Below, piece by piece: positions 37,619-46,545 of a DNA stretch of 64,000 nt. The DNA is from Streptomyces sp. NBC_00250 (GTDB lineage Bacteria; Actinomycetota; Actinomycetes; Streptomycetales; Streptomycetaceae). Under the pieces are notes generated by a model. The model was not told where the DNA came from, did not search any database, and saw only the letters and a program-made list of their open reading frames with translations. Numbering within the stretch: the first letter of the stretch is position 1; each line of letters begins with the position of its first letter. The stretch is from positions 1,426,001-1,490,000 of the forward strand of contig NZ_CP108088.1 of NCBI RefSeq assembly GCF_036192275.1. Reading direction: 5' to 3'. Both the position numbers and the translations under genes were made by a program.

Positions 37619-39364
37619 ATGAGCCGCACCAGCCGCACCGCCCTCCTGGCGGCCCTCGGCCTCATCACGGCCACCGGCGCCACCGCCACCGTCTTCGGCA
37701 CCGCCACCGCCGGCGCCGCCACTCCCGGCTGCAAGGTCGACTACCAGATCACCAACCAGTGGAGCACCGGCTTCGGCGCCAACGTGACCGTCACCAACAC
37801 CGGTGACCCGGTGGCCACGTGGACCGTCGAGTGGTCCTACGCCGGCAACCAGCAGGTCACCCAGGGCTGGAACGCCACCATCACCCAGTCCGGTGCCGCC
37901 GTCACCGCCAAGAACGTCTCCTACAACGGGACCCTGGCCACGGGCGGTTCGACCTCCTTCGGCTTCAACGGCTCGTACAGCGGCACCAACGCCGTGCCCG
38001 CGACCTTCAAGCTCAACGGGGTCACCTGCAACGGCGCGACCGAGCCGACCACCCCGCCCACCACTCCCCCGACCACCCCGCCGACGACGCCGCCCACCAC
38101 GCCGCCGGCCGGCTCCAAGGCCGACAACCCGTACGCCGGCGCCAAGGTGTACGTGAACCCCGAATGGGCGGCGAAGGCCGCGGCCGAGCCGGGCGGCACC
38201 AAGATCTCCGGTCAGCCGACCGGTGTCTGGCTCGACCGGATCGCCGCCATCAACGGCTCCGCCACCTCCATGGGCCTGCGCGCCCACCTCGACGAGGCCC
38301 TGAAGCAGAAGGGCTCCGGCGAGCTCGTCGTCCAGCTGGTCGTCTACAACCTGCCGGGCCGCGACTGTGCCGCACTCGCCTCCAACGGTGAGCTCGGCCC
38401 CACCGAGATCGGCCGCTACAAGACCGAGTACATCGACCCGATCGCCGCGATCCTCGCCGACTCCAAGTACGCGGGCCTGCGGATCGTCACCACGGTCGAG
38501 ATCGACTCGCTGCCCAACCTGGTCACCAACGTCTCCGGACGCCCGACCGCCACGGCCAACTGCGATGTCATGAAGGCCAACGGCAACTACATCACCGGCG
38601 TCGGCTACGCCCTGAAGAAGCTGGGCGCGATCGGAAACGTCTACAACTACGTGGACGCCGGCCACCACGGCTGGCTGGGCTGGGACGACAACTTCGGAGC
38701 CTCCGCCGAACTGTTCAAGCAGGCCGCCACGGCCGAGGGCTCCACGGTCTCCAACGTCCACGGCTTCATCGTCAACACCGCCAACTACAGCGCCCTGAAG
38801 GAGGACCACTTCACCATCGACGACAGCGTGAACGGCGTCTCCGTGCGCCAGTCGAAGTGGGTCGACTGGAACCGGTACACCGACGAACTGTCGTACGCGC
38901 AGGCGATGCGCACCAAGCTCGTCTCGCTCGGCTTCGACAGCAGCCTCGGCATGCTGATCGACACCTCCCGCAACGGCTGGGGCGGCACCGCCCGGCCCAC
39001 CGCCGCGGGCCCGACGACCACCGTCGACACGTACGTCAACGGCGGCAAGTACGACCGTCGCATCCACCTCGGCAACTGGTGCAACCAGTCCGGCGCGGGT
39101 CTCGGCGAGCGGCCCCAGGCGGCGCCTGCCGCGGGCATCGACGCGTACGTCTGGATGAAGCCCCCGGGCGAGTCCGACGGCGCCTCCAAGGAGATCCCGA
39201 ACAACGAGGGCAAGGGCTTCGACCGGATGTGCGACCCGACGTACACGGGCAACGCCCGTAACGGGAACAGCATGTCGGGCGCGCTGCCGGACGCCCCGAT
39301 CTCGGGCCAGTGGTTCTCGGCCCAGTTCCAGGAGCTCATGAAGAACGCCTACCCGGCGCTGTAG
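37619..39364 (+). CDS. Secreted CBM2-GH6 cellobiohydrolase
   Basis: A 581-aa protein. Order: signal peptide (1-35, AGA-AT), CBM2 (about 36-140), a short TPPT linker (about 142-162) and the GH6 barrel. Asp249 in LPGRDCAAL and Asp296 in VEIDSLPNLV are the conserved acidic pair (Asp296 the likely proton donor). The catalytic domain of about 415 residues is longer than in GH6 endoglucanases, as expected for an exo-acting enzyme with tunnel loops. It complements the GH48 enzyme at the other chain end. AAAGGAA gives the ribosome site. Confidence 0.93.
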   Translation: MSRTSRTALLAALGLITATGATATVFGTATAGAATPGCKVDYQITNQWSTGFGANVTVTNTGDPVATWTVEWSYAGNQQVTQGWNATITQSGAAVTAKNVSYNGTLATGGSTSFGFNGSYSGTNAVPATFKLNGVTCNGATEPTTPPTTPPTTPPTTPPTTPPAGSKADNPYAGAKVYVNPEWAAKAAAEPGGTKISGQPTGVWLDRIAAINGSATSMGLRAHLDEALKQKGSGELVVQLVVYNLPGRDCAALASNGELGPTEIGRYKTEYIDPIAAILADSKYAGLRIVTTVEIDSLPNLVTNVSGRPTATANCDVMKANGNYITGVGYALKKLGAIGNVYNYVDAGHHGWLGWDDNFGASAELFKQAATAEGSTVSNVHGFIVNTANYSALKEDHFTIDDSVNGVSVRQSKWVDWNRYTDELSYAQAMRTKLVSLGFDSSLGMLIDTSRNGWGGTARPTAAGPTTTVDTYVNGGKYDRRIHLGNWCNQSGAGLGERPQAAPAAGIDAYVWMKPPGESDGASKEIPNNEGKGFDRMCDPTYTGNARNGNSMSGALPDAPISGQWFSAQFQELMKNAYPAL

Positions 39365-39468
39365 GACCCCGCGAGGCCCCGCGGCCGGCCGGACCTCAGG
39401 TCCCGGCGGGCCGCGGGAGTCTTCGTGTGCGCACACAGAGGCCCGGCGGGGCCCGCGACCGTACCCGC

Positions 39469-39502
39469 ACGCGCGCAGGCCCCGGTGGGGGCCTGCGCGC
39501 GT
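39469..39502. terminator. Strong terminator between GH6 and cebR
   Basis: ACGCGCGCAGGCCCC (39469-39483) and its perfect complement (39488-39502) enclose a 4-nt loop. The genes on both sides are convergent, so it should act in both directions. A weaker GC-rich hairpin lies at about 39375-39415. Confidence 0.85.
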
Positions 39503-39552
39503 CCGCGCGAGGACGACGAAGGCTCCGGCCACCGCCGGAACCCGAGGCGCCG

Positions 39553-40584
39553 TCAGCAGGAGCCCCGTGCCACCAGCTCCGTCGGCAGCACGTGCCGGCG
39601 GGGCTCCTCCGGTGCCTCCGCGATCCCCTGGATCTCCTGGATCAGCATCCGGGCCATCGTGCGACCCATCTCCTCGATGGGCTGACGCACGCTCGTGAGC
39701 GGCGGGTCCATCAGCCGCGCCACCGGCGAGTCGTCGACCCCGACGAGGGCCACGTCCTCGGGCACCCGGCGGCCCGCCTCCCGCAGGGCCGCGCGCGCCC
39801 CGGCCGCCATCACGTCGGAGGCGGCGAAGACCGCGTCCAGGTCCGGGCTGCGGTCGAGCAGCAGCCGCATGGCCCGGCGGCCGCCCTCCTCGGTGAAGTC
39901 GCCCGCCGAGACCAGCGCTTCGTCGGGCGCGAGTCCGGCCTCCGCGAGACCGGCGCGGTAGCCGCCGAGCCGGGCGCGCGCCACGTACATGTCGAGCGGC
40001 CCCGTGACGGTGGCGATACGCCTCCGGCCGCGCCCCACGAGGTGGGCGACGGCCGCCCGTCCGGCGCCGATGTTGTCGGAGTCGACGTACGGCACGGGCT
40101 CGGCCTCCGAGCGGCGGCCGTTCATGACGACCGGCAGGCCCAGTTCCCTGATGCGCTCGGGCAGTGGATCGTCGCCGTGGACGGAGGCGAGCAGGACGCC
40201 GTCGACGCGCTGGGCGGCGAGGTACTGCTCGAAGCGCTGCCGTTCCTGCTCGCTGCGGACCAGGGTGAGCAGCAACTGCTTGTCGGCCTCGGCGAGTTCG
40301 GCGCTGACCCCACGGATGAGATCGAGGAAGTACGGCTCGGCGAAGAGCCGCGCCTCGGCCTCGGGGATGACGAGGGCGATCGCGTCCGTACGGCTGCCGG
40401 CCAGCGCGCGGGCGGCCTGGTTGGGTACGTAGCCGAGTTCGGCGACGGCTCTGGCGACGGCCGTTCTGGTCTGCTCGCTCACCCGGGGGGAGCCGTTGAT
40501 CACCCGGGAGACCGTGCCCCGGCCGACCCCGGCTCTGGCCGCGACCTCCTCAAGGGTGGGTCTGCCGCTCTGCCGTCCGCTCAC
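39553..40584 (-). CDS. cebR: CebR, LacI-family cellobiose-responsive repressor
   Basis: About 343 aa. The helix-turn-helix is PTLEEVAARAGVGRGTVSRV followed by INGSPRVSEQT, as in Streptomyces CebR. The core domain follows (ALVIPEAEARLFAEPYFLDL). GTG 40584 is chosen because it places the DNA-binding domain at the N-terminus as in relatives; the frame is open upstream to an ATG at 40677, but that would run through the operator. It faces the cebEFG-bglC operon, and its own upstream region has a perfect CebR box, implying autoregulation. Cello-oligosaccharides are the known inducers of the family. Confidence 0.92.
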   Translation of the reverse strand: MSGRQSGRPTLEEVAARAGVGRGTVSRVINGSPRVSEQTRTAVARAVAELGYVPNQAARALAGSRTDAIALVIPEAEARLFAEPYFLDLIRGVSAELAEADKQLLLTLVRSEQERQRFEQYLAAQRVDGVLLASVHGDDPLPERIRELGLPVVMNGRRSEAEPVPYVDSDNIGAGRAAVAHLVGRGRRRIATVTGPLDMYVARARLGGYRAGLAEAGLAPDEALVSAGDFTEEGGRRAMRLLLDRSPDLDAVFAASDVMAAGARAALREAGRRVPEDVALVGVDDSPVARLMDPPLTSVRQPIEEMGRTMARMLIQEIQGIAEAPEEPRRHVLPTELVARGSC

Positions 40585-40652
40585 AACTCCCGAACTCCCC
40601 TCGTAGGACAACGCGCTGCTCACCACGGCCCCGCCGGGAACGGAAGCACCAA

Positions 40653-40666
40653 TGGGAGCGCTCCCA
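40653..40666. promoter_or_regulatory. CebR box TGGGAGCGCTCCCA, cebR side
   Basis: A perfect 14-bp palindrome identical to the known Streptomyces CebR consensus. It lies 69 bp before the preferred cebR start. Confidence 0.9.
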
Positions 40667-40829
40667 CCGTAGTCCACGCCCCTCTCCTCGCGCCACGAGG
40701 GTGCGTTCAGGAGATGACGCGATGATCCCCGCCCAGGCCCGCGAAACCCCCGGAAAACCTTCCGGTAACGAATCCGCGTTCATGTCTTGACACCCGCACC
40801 CGCCAGGCAGCAACCTTCCGGCAACGACG

Positions 40830-40843
40830 TGGGAGCGCTCCCA
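40830..40843. promoter_or_regulatory. CebR box TGGGAGCGCTCCCA, cebE side
   Basis: A perfect 14-bp palindrome, 113 bp before the cebE start. It is in the position expected for repression of the cebEFG operon. Confidence 0.92.
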
Positions 40844-40955
40844 TCCGGGATGCGCACAGCCTTGCATCAGGTCCTGGCGGGCGCCGCCGAGCCGCGATCA
40901 GCCGGCCGGGCCTCTTGGCGCACAACGAGCACCACCTTTGGACGAGGAGAGTGGA

Positions 40956-42299
40956 ATGCGCACTTCCAGCAGCAGACGCGGACGCCGTGCGGCGATCGCG
41001 GCGGTCGCCGTCGTCGTGACCGGCACGACCCTGCTCACCGGTTGCGGCAGCGACGACGACAACGGCGGCAAGGGCGGCCAGAGCACCGAGAAGATCACGC
41101 TGCGGATCGGGACCTTCGGTTCCTTCGGCTACGACAACAAGACCGGCGCGAAGCTCTACGCCGAGTACGAGCGGCTCCACCCGAACATCAAGATCGAGGA
41201 GTCGAACGTCTCCGACGGCCAGAAGTACTGGGACACGCTGAAGCTGCGCCTCGGCCAGAACAGCGGCGTCGCCGACATCCAGGCCGTCGAGGTCGGCTAC
41301 ATCGCCGAGGCGACCGGCACGACGATGGCGAACAAGTGGGTCGACCTGAGCAAGGAGGGCGGCTCGAAGATCGACGCCTTCCTCGACTGGAAGGTCAAGC
41401 AGGCGACGACCGGCGACGGCAAGGTCATCGCTCTCGGTACCGACATCGGCCCCATGGCCATCTGCTACAACAAGGACCTCTTCGCCAAGGCCAAGCTGCC
41501 CACCGACCGCGACGCCGTCGGCAAGCTGTGGGCCGGCGACTGGGCCAAGTTCATCGCGACCGGCGAGAAGTACAAGGCGGCCGCCCCCGCCGGCACCTCC
41601 TTCCACGACTCGGCCAGCGGTCTCTTCAACGCCGTCGTCTCCAGCGACCCGGTGCAGTACGCCAACACCAGCGGCGAACTCGACTGGGAGAACAGCCCCG
41701 GCGTGAAGAACGCCTGGGACACCGCGGTCAAGGCCGCCCAGGGCGGACTCACCGCCAAGCTGCGCCAGTTCGACGAGAAGGGCAGCTGGAACGCCGCCTT
41801 CAAGAACTCGAAGTTCGCCACCGTCGCCTGCCCCAGCTGGATGACCGGCATCATCAAGGACCAGGCCGGCCCCGCCAACCAGGGCAAGTGGGACATCGCC
41901 GCGCCGCCCGTCGCCGGCAACTGGGGCGGCTCTTTCCTCGCCGTGCCCAAGGCGGGCAAGCACACCAAGGAGGCCGCCGAACTGGCCGCCTGGCTGACCG
42001 CGCCCGAGCAGCACGCCAAGGTGTTCGCGGTCAACGGCAACATCCCCTCGTCCAAGGACACGCTCACCTCCTCGGCGGTCCAGGAGGCGAAGCTGCCGTA
42101 CTTCGGTGACACCCCCGTCGGCAAGATCTTCTCCAGCGCGGCGGCCGGCATCACCCCCGCCGCCATCAGCCGCTACGACGGCCAGGTGAAGACCTTCCTC
42201 ACCGACAACGGCATCCTCGACATCGAGCAGCGCGGCACCGACCCGGCCAAGGCCTGGGAGAACGTCAAGAAGCTGGTCGACGACAAGATCGACCACTAG
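40956..42299 (+). CDS. cebE: CebE, cellobiose/cellotriose-binding lipoprotein
   Basis: A 447-aa protein. ATG 40956 follows GAGGAGA. The signal peptide (RRGRRAAIAAVAVVVTGTTL) ends in lipobox LLTGC with Cys30, then an Asp/Gly-rich spacer. The mature SBP_bac_1 fold starts at ITLRIGTFGSFGYDNKTG. In Streptomyces CebE captures cello-oligosaccharides released by secreted cellulases and delivers them to CebFG. A perfect 15-bp hairpin follows the stop, which may protect the cebE message and raise its level relative to the permeases. Confidence 0.94.
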   Translation: MRTSSSRRGRRAAIAAVAVVVTGTTLLTGCGSDDDNGGKGGQSTEKITLRIGTFGSFGYDNKTGAKLYAEYERLHPNIKIEESNVSDGQKYWDTLKLRLGQNSGVADIQAVEVGYIAEATGTTMANKWVDLSKEGGSKIDAFLDWKVKQATTGDGKVIALGTDIGPMAICYNKDLFAKAKLPTDRDAVGKLWAGDWAKFIATGEKYKAAAPAGTSFHDSASGLFNAVVSSDPVQYANTSGELDWENSPGVKNAWDTAVKAAQGGLTAKLRQFDEKGSWNAAFKNSKFATVACPSWMTGIIKDQAGPANQGKWDIAAPPVAGNWGGSFLAVPKAGKHTKEAAELAAWLTAPEQHAKVFAVNGNIPSSKDTLTSSAVQEAKLPYFGDTPVGKIFSSAAAGITPAAISRYDGQVKTFLTDNGILDIEQRGTDPAKAWENVKKLVDDKIDH

Positions 42300-42310
42300 C
42301 GGGGACACCT

Positions 42311-42345
42311 GCCGGTCCGCCGCCGCCCGCCGGCGGCGGACCGGC
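42311..42345 (+). other. Perfect 15-bp stem-loop between cebE and cebF
   Basis: Arms 42311-42325 and 42331-42345 are perfectly complementary around CCCGC. It lies 12 bp after the cebE stop inside an operon, where such structures commonly act as 3' stabilisers or partial terminators. No T-run follows. Confidence 0.8.
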
Positions 42346-42389
42346 ACCGTCCGCACCACCGCACGCATCGACCCTGGAAGGACGCCCCC

Positions 42390-43394
42390 GTGGCCACCTC
42401 CGTTCGGGCGAAGCCGGACGGCTCCCCGCCGCCCGCCGCACCGCCCTCCTCCCCCGGCCCGCGCGGCCGCCGCTCCTCCTCCGGCGGCTGGCGCAGCACG
42501 CTCTACCGCTGGGACATCAAGGCGATCCCGTACGTCTTCGTCGCCCCCTTCTTCCTCACCTTCGCCGCCTTCGGCCTCTTCCCGCTGATCTACACGGGCT
42601 GGCTCTCGCTCCACCGGGTCGAACTCGGCGGTGACCCGACCTGGAAGGGTCTGGAGAACTACACCGACCTCGCGACCAGCGAGTTCTTCTGGAACGCGCT
42701 CGTCAACACCTTCACCATCGGGGTCATCTCGACCGTCCCCCAGCTGCTCATGGCCCTGGGCCTGGCGCATCTGCTCAACTACAAGCTCCGCGGCCGGGGC
42801 TTCCTCCGGGTCGCGATCCTCGCCCCGTACGCCACCTCGATCGCGGCGGCGACCCTGGTCTTCGCCCAGCTGTTCAACACCGACTACGGAATGATCAACG
42901 GCTTCCTGGGCTGGTTCGGCTTCGACCCGGTGAACTGGGAGTCGTCCAAGTGGCCGGCGCAGATCGCCATCTCGGTGATCGTCACCTGGCGCTGGACCGG
43001 CTACAACGCGCTCATCTACCTCGCCGCCATGCAGGCCGTGCCACAGGACCTGTACGAGGCGGCCTCGCTCGACGGGGCCTCGCGCTGGCGGCAGTTCGTC
43101 AGCGTCACGATCCCCTCGATCCGGCCCACCATCCTCTTCACGATCATCGTGTCCACGATCGGCGCCACCCAGCTCTTCGGTGAGCCGATGCTCTTCGGCG
43201 GCAGCGTCGGCATCAGCGGCGGCAGCGGCAACCAGTTCCAGACGCTGAGCCTGCTGATGTACGAGAAGGGGTGGGTGACCGGCGCACTGGGCCAGGCCTC
43301 GGCGATCGCGTGGGTCATGCTGCTGCTCCTGCTGATCGTCGGCGGCGTCCAGGCGCTCGTCTCCCGCCACAACCGCAAGAAGCTGGGGGGCTGA
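42390..43394 (+). CDS. cebF: CebF, cello-oligosaccharide ABC permease
   Basis: A 334-aa protein. GTG 42390 has GGAAGGA upstream. A Pro/Ser-rich cytoplasmic tail (about 35 residues) is followed by six membrane segments (AIPYVFVAPFFLTFAAFGLF first). The EAA loop is DLYEAASLDGASRWRQF. It forms a heterodimer with CebG, energised by the shared ATPase MsiK in other Streptomyces; no ATPase gene is in this operon. Confidence 0.94.
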   Translation: MATSVRAKPDGSPPPAAPPSSPGPRGRRSSSGGWRSTLYRWDIKAIPYVFVAPFFLTFAAFGLFPLIYTGWLSLHRVELGGDPTWKGLENYTDLATSEFFWNALVNTFTIGVISTVPQLLMALGLAHLLNYKLRGRGFLRVAILAPYATSIAAATLVFAQLFNTDYGMINGFLGWFGFDPVNWESSKWPAQIAISVIVTWRWTGYNALIYLAAMQAVPQDLYEAASLDGASRWRQFVSVTIPSIRPTILFTIIVSTIGATQLFGEPMLFGGSVGISGGSGNQFQTLSLLMYEKGWVTGALGQASAIAWVMLLLLLIVGGVQALVSRHNRKKLGG

Positions 43395-43398
43395 CCTC

Positions 43399-44316
43399 AT
43401 GGCGCACACACTCGACAGGCGCCCGGCCGAGTCCGGAACCCCCGCCGCGGCGCGGACCCGGCCCGGACGCCGGTTCCGGCAGACCGCCGGCCGCCAGCAC
43501 CACGCCGGACCGCTCACCTACGTGCTGCTCGTCGCGGCCGCCTTCGTCTCGCTCTTCCCGCTCTACTGGAACGTGGTCGCGGCCTCGCACACCGGCGAGC
43601 GGGTCGTGGAGGCCCCGGCGCCGCTGCTGCCCGGCAACCGCCTCCTGGACAACCTCAGCTTCGCCTGGAACCAGGTCGACATGGGCGAGGCGCTGATCAA
43701 CACCACGATCGTGGCGAGCCTGGTGTCCCTGTCCACGGTCCTGTTCTCCACGCTGGCCGGCTTCGCCTTCGCCAAGCTCCCCTTCCGGGGCCGGGGCATG
43801 CTGCTCTCCCTGGTGGTCGCCACCATGACGATCCCGCCGCAGCTCAGCGTCATCCCGCTGTACCAGATCATCACCGACCTCGGCTGGTTCGACCAGCTCC
43901 AGTCGGTCGTCCTGCCCTCGCTCGTCGCCGCCTTCGGCGTGTTCTTCATGCGCCAGTTCCTGGTGGAGGCACTGCCGATGGAGCTGGTGGAGGCGGCCCG
44001 GATGGACGGCGCCCACAGCCTCCGCATCATCTGGCACGTGGTGTTCCCCGTAGCGAGGCCCGCCATGGCCGTACTCGGCATGCTGGTCTTCGTCCAGTCG
44101 TGGAACGACTTCTTCTGGCCCTTCATCGCCCTCACACCCGACGGCAACCCCACCCTCCAGGTGGCACTCGCCGGCCTGGGCGCGGGCAACCACACCGTGG
44201 ACCACGCGGTCGTCCTGACCGGCGCCCTCATCTCCACCGTGCCGCTCCTCCTGGTCTTCGCCTTCCTCGGCAAGCACATCGTGGGCGGCATCACGGCCGG
44301 CGCCGTCAAGAGCTGA
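43399..44316 (+). CDS. cebG: CebG, cello-oligosaccharide ABC permease
   Basis: A 305-aa protein starting 4 bp after cebF. An Arg/Pro-rich tail of about 40 residues precedes the first span ([20 protein letters not shown]). The EAA motif is [18 protein letters not shown], and the C-terminus is [10 protein letters not shown]. It is the second channel subunit of the cellobiose importer. Confidence 0.94.
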   Translation: MAHTLDRRPAESGTPAAARTRPGRRFRQTAGRQHHAGPLTYVLLVAAAFVSLFPLYWNVVAASHTGERVVEAPAPLLPGNRLLDNLSFAWNQVDMGEALINTTIVASLVSLSTVLFSTLAGFAFAKLPFRGRGMLLSLVVATMTIPPQLSVIPLYQIITDLGWFDQLQSVVLPSLVAAFGVFFMRQFLVEALPMELVEAARMDGAHSLRIIWHVVFPVARPAMAVLGMLVFVQSWNDFFWPFIALTPDGNPTLQVALAGLGAGNHTVDHAVVLTGALISTVPLLLVFAFLGKHIVGGITAGAVKS

Positions 44317-44362
44317 CCGGCCACCCCTCTCCGTACCGAACGTACCTACCCCGTACCCGCGT

Positions 44363-44376
44363 TGGGAGCGCTCTCC
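44363..44376. promoter_or_regulatory. Imperfect CebR box over the bglC ribosome site
   Basis: TGGGAGCGCTCTCC matches the CebR consensus at 12 of 14 positions and ends one base before the bglC ATG. GGGAG within it also acts as the ribosome-binding sequence, so operator and ribosome site coincide. Confidence 0.7.
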
Positions 44377-44377
44377 T

Positions 44378-45820
44378 ATGACCGCGTCCGATACCCGGCC
44401 GCTCACCGCCACCCGCTCGTTCCCGTCCGACTTCCTCTGGGGCGCGGCCACCGCCGCGTACCAGATCGAGGGAGCGGCGGCCGAGGACGGCCGTACCCCG
44501 TCCATCTGGGACACCTTCTCGCACACTCCCGGCAAGGTCTTCGAGGGCCACACCGGTGACGTGGCCGTGGACCACTACCACCGGTTCCGCGAAGACGTCG
44601 CGATCATGTCCGAACTCGACCTGAACGCCTACCGGTTCTCCGTCTCCTGGTCCCGGGTGCAGCCCACCGGGCGGGGCCCGGCCGTGCAGAAGGGACTGGA
44701 CTTCTACCGGGGGCTCGTCGACGAGCTGCTCGCCGCCGGGATCGAGCCGGCGCTCACCCTGTACCACTGGGACCTGCCGCAGGAGCTGGAGGACGCCGGC
44801 GGCTGGCCGGAGCGGGCGACCGCCGAGCGGTTCGCCGAGTACGCGGGGATCGTCGCCGACGCCCTCGGCGACCGGGTGACCCGCTGGACCACCCTCAACG
44901 AGCCCTGGTGCAGCGCCTTTCTGGGGTACGGCTCCGGGGTGCACGCCCCTGGTCGTACGGACCCGGTGGCCTCGCTGCGGGCCGCCCACCACCTCAACCT
45001 CGGGCACGGGCTCGCGGTCCAGGCGCTGCGGTCCTCGCTGCCCGCCGACCGGCAGCTCTCGGTCTCGCTCAATCTGCACGAGGTGCGGCCGCTCACGGCT
45101 TCCGCCGAGGACCGGGACGCGGCCCGCCGCATCGACGCGGTCGGCAACCGGATCTGGCTGGGTCCGATGCTGGAGGGCGCCTACCCCGAGGATCTGATCC
45201 GCGACACGGCGCAGCTCACCGACTGGTCGTTCGTCAAGGACGGCGACACCGCGACGGCCCGGCAGCCGCTGGACCTGCTCGCGATCAACTACTACACGCC
45301 GACGGTCGTTTCGCAGGTTCAGGAAGGGGCGGACAAGCCGCAGGACGACGGGCACGGCAACAGCGAACACTCGCCGTGGCCCGGCGCGGACACGGTCGCT
45401 TTCCACCGGGCGCCGGGCGAGCGGACGGCGATGGGCTGGCCGGTCGACGCGAGCGGCCTGTACGACCTGCTGACCCGGATGTCCGACGCGTACCCCCGAC
45501 TCCCGTTCGTCATCAGCGAGAACGGGGCGGCGTACGAGGACGTGGTCGGCCCGGACGGCTCGGTGCACGACCCGGAGCGCGCCGCCTATGTGCACGCGCA
45601 TCTGGAGGCGGTGCACCGGGCGATCACGGACGGGGTGGACGTACGCGGCTACTTCCTCTGGTCGCTGCTCGACAACTTCGAGTGGGCGTACGGCTACGCG
45701 AAGCGTTTCGGCGCGGTCCGGGTGGACTACGACACCCTGGAGCGGACCCCGAAGTCCAGCGCCCGCTGGTACGCGCGGGTGGCCCGGTCGGGTGAGCTGC
45801 GGGCTCCCGACGGCGACTGA
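44378..45820 (+). CDS. bglC: BglC, cytoplasmic beta-glucosidase (GH1)
   Basis: A 480-aa protein without a signal peptide. The GH1 N-terminal signature is [15 protein letters not shown]. Glu175 in TLNEPW is the acid/base and Glu381 in VISENG the nucleophile. It hydrolyses imported cellobiose and cellotriose to glucose, closing the CebR circuit. It is 61 bp after cebG with an imperfect CebR box against its start. Confidence 0.95.
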   Translation: MTASDTRPLTATRSFPSDFLWGAATAAYQIEGAAAEDGRTPSIWDTFSHTPGKVFEGHTGDVAVDHYHRFREDVAIMSELDLNAYRFSVSWSRVQPTGRGPAVQKGLDFYRGLVDELLAAGIEPALTLYHWDLPQELEDAGGWPERATAERFAEYAGIVADALGDRVTRWTTLNEPWCSAFLGYGSGVHAPGRTDPVASLRAAHHLNLGHGLAVQALRSSLPADRQLSVSLNLHEVRPLTASAEDRDAARRIDAVGNRIWLGPMLEGAYPEDLIRDTAQLTDWSFVKDGDTATARQPLDLLAINYYTPTVVSQVQEGADKPQDDGHGNSEHSPWPGADTVAFHRAPGERTAMGWPVDASGLYDLLTRMSDAYPRLPFVISENGAAYEDVVGPDGSVHDPERAAYVHAHLEAVHRAITDGVDVRGYFLWSLLDNFEWAYGYAKRFGAVRVDYDTLERTPKSSARWYARVARSGELRAPDGD

Positions 45821-45841
45821 TCCCGCGCGGATCCCCCGCAG

Positions 45842-45883
45842 GTGAGGAAGGCCGTGCCGGATTTCGGGCACGGCCTTCCTCAC
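45842..45883. terminator. Perfect 17-bp hairpin after bglC
   Basis: GTGAGGAAGGCCGTGCC (45842-45858) pairs with its exact complement at 45867-45883 around an 8-nt loop. It separates bglC from the convergent secreted-protein gene and can end transcription from both sides. Confidence 0.85.
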
Positions 45884-45897
45884 GTACCGGGGGTGGG

Positions 45898-46368
45898 TCA
45901 GATGTCGATCACGCGGTAGCCGATGACGTACACGCCGCCGGAGCCCTCCACGGAGCGCCACTGGGTCTCGGCGCCGACCTCGCTGCCGGTGACGAGCGTG
46001 GCACCGAGCTTGTCGTCGCCGCTGGTCGAGTCGTAGTCCCACAGGGTCAGGGTGCGGGCCTGCTCCTTGCCGAGGATGAGGGCGGCGTTGCCGTTTCCGT
46101 CAGCCATGGAGCGGACGTAACCGGTGCCCATGGTCTGGTACTTGACGCCGTTGCCGGGCCAGACCTTGACGGCGTTGCCGTTGGCGTCGGTGATCTTGAG
46201 GTACGCCTCGTCGTGGTCGCCCTCGCTGTTCTTCTGGCAGTGGAGCTCGACCAGTTCGATCCGCACGTAGTCGATCGGCTCGGCCTGGGCGGTGCCGGCG
46301 AAGGCGGCGACGCTGCCGAGTCCGAGCAGGGCGGTGGCGGCGGTTCGGGCGATTCGGTTCTTGCGCAT
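45898..46368 (-). CDS. Small secreted protein of unknown function
   Basis: A 156-aa protein. ATG 46368 gives a standard signal peptide (RKNRIARTAATALLGLGSVA, cleavage AQA-EP). The mature 125 residues have a single Cys and alternating beta-strand pattern with acidic loops (EGDHDEAYLKITDANGNAVK, LWDYDSTSGDDKLGATLV) that recall C2-like calcium-binding folds. I do not recognise a specific family. A partial inverted repeat (GTCAC/GTGAC, 46389-46402) lies just upstream. Confidence 0.75.
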   Translation of the reverse strand: MRKNRIARTAATALLGLGSVAAFAGTAQAEPIDYVRIELVELHCQKNSEGDHDEAYLKITDANGNAVKVWPGNGVKYQTMGTGYVRSMADGNGNAALILGKEQARTLTLWDYDSTSGDDKLGATLVTGSEVGAETQWRSVEGSGGVYVIGYRVIDI

Positions 46369-46545
46369 GTGGTCCCCCCACACATCGTGTCACTCGCGTG
46401 ACGGTGGTTGCGGCCCGCCTCGTGGGGGCGGGGCCGGTGTGCCGTTCCCCTCGGCACGACACCCACTGTGCCCGGCCCGTCGTCCCGGTTCTACGCGCGT
46501 TCCGCTGGGCGGAACAGCGCCGTGCCAGAGCGGCTCGCGGCTCGC

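Larger units (their letters stand above)
40585..40955. other. Regulatory region between cebR and cebE
   Basis: This 371-bp stretch between divergent genes has no convincing coding sequence. It contains two perfect CebR boxes (40653-40666 and 40830-40843) and the cebE ribosome site (GAGGAGA, 40943-40949). One box would control cebR and the other the transporter operon. Confidence 0.85.

Noticed and set aside
46389..46402. GTCAC-TCGC-GTGAC as an operator
   Set aside because: The arms are only 5 bp and no second copy was found near another gene, so chance is likely in GC-rich DNA.
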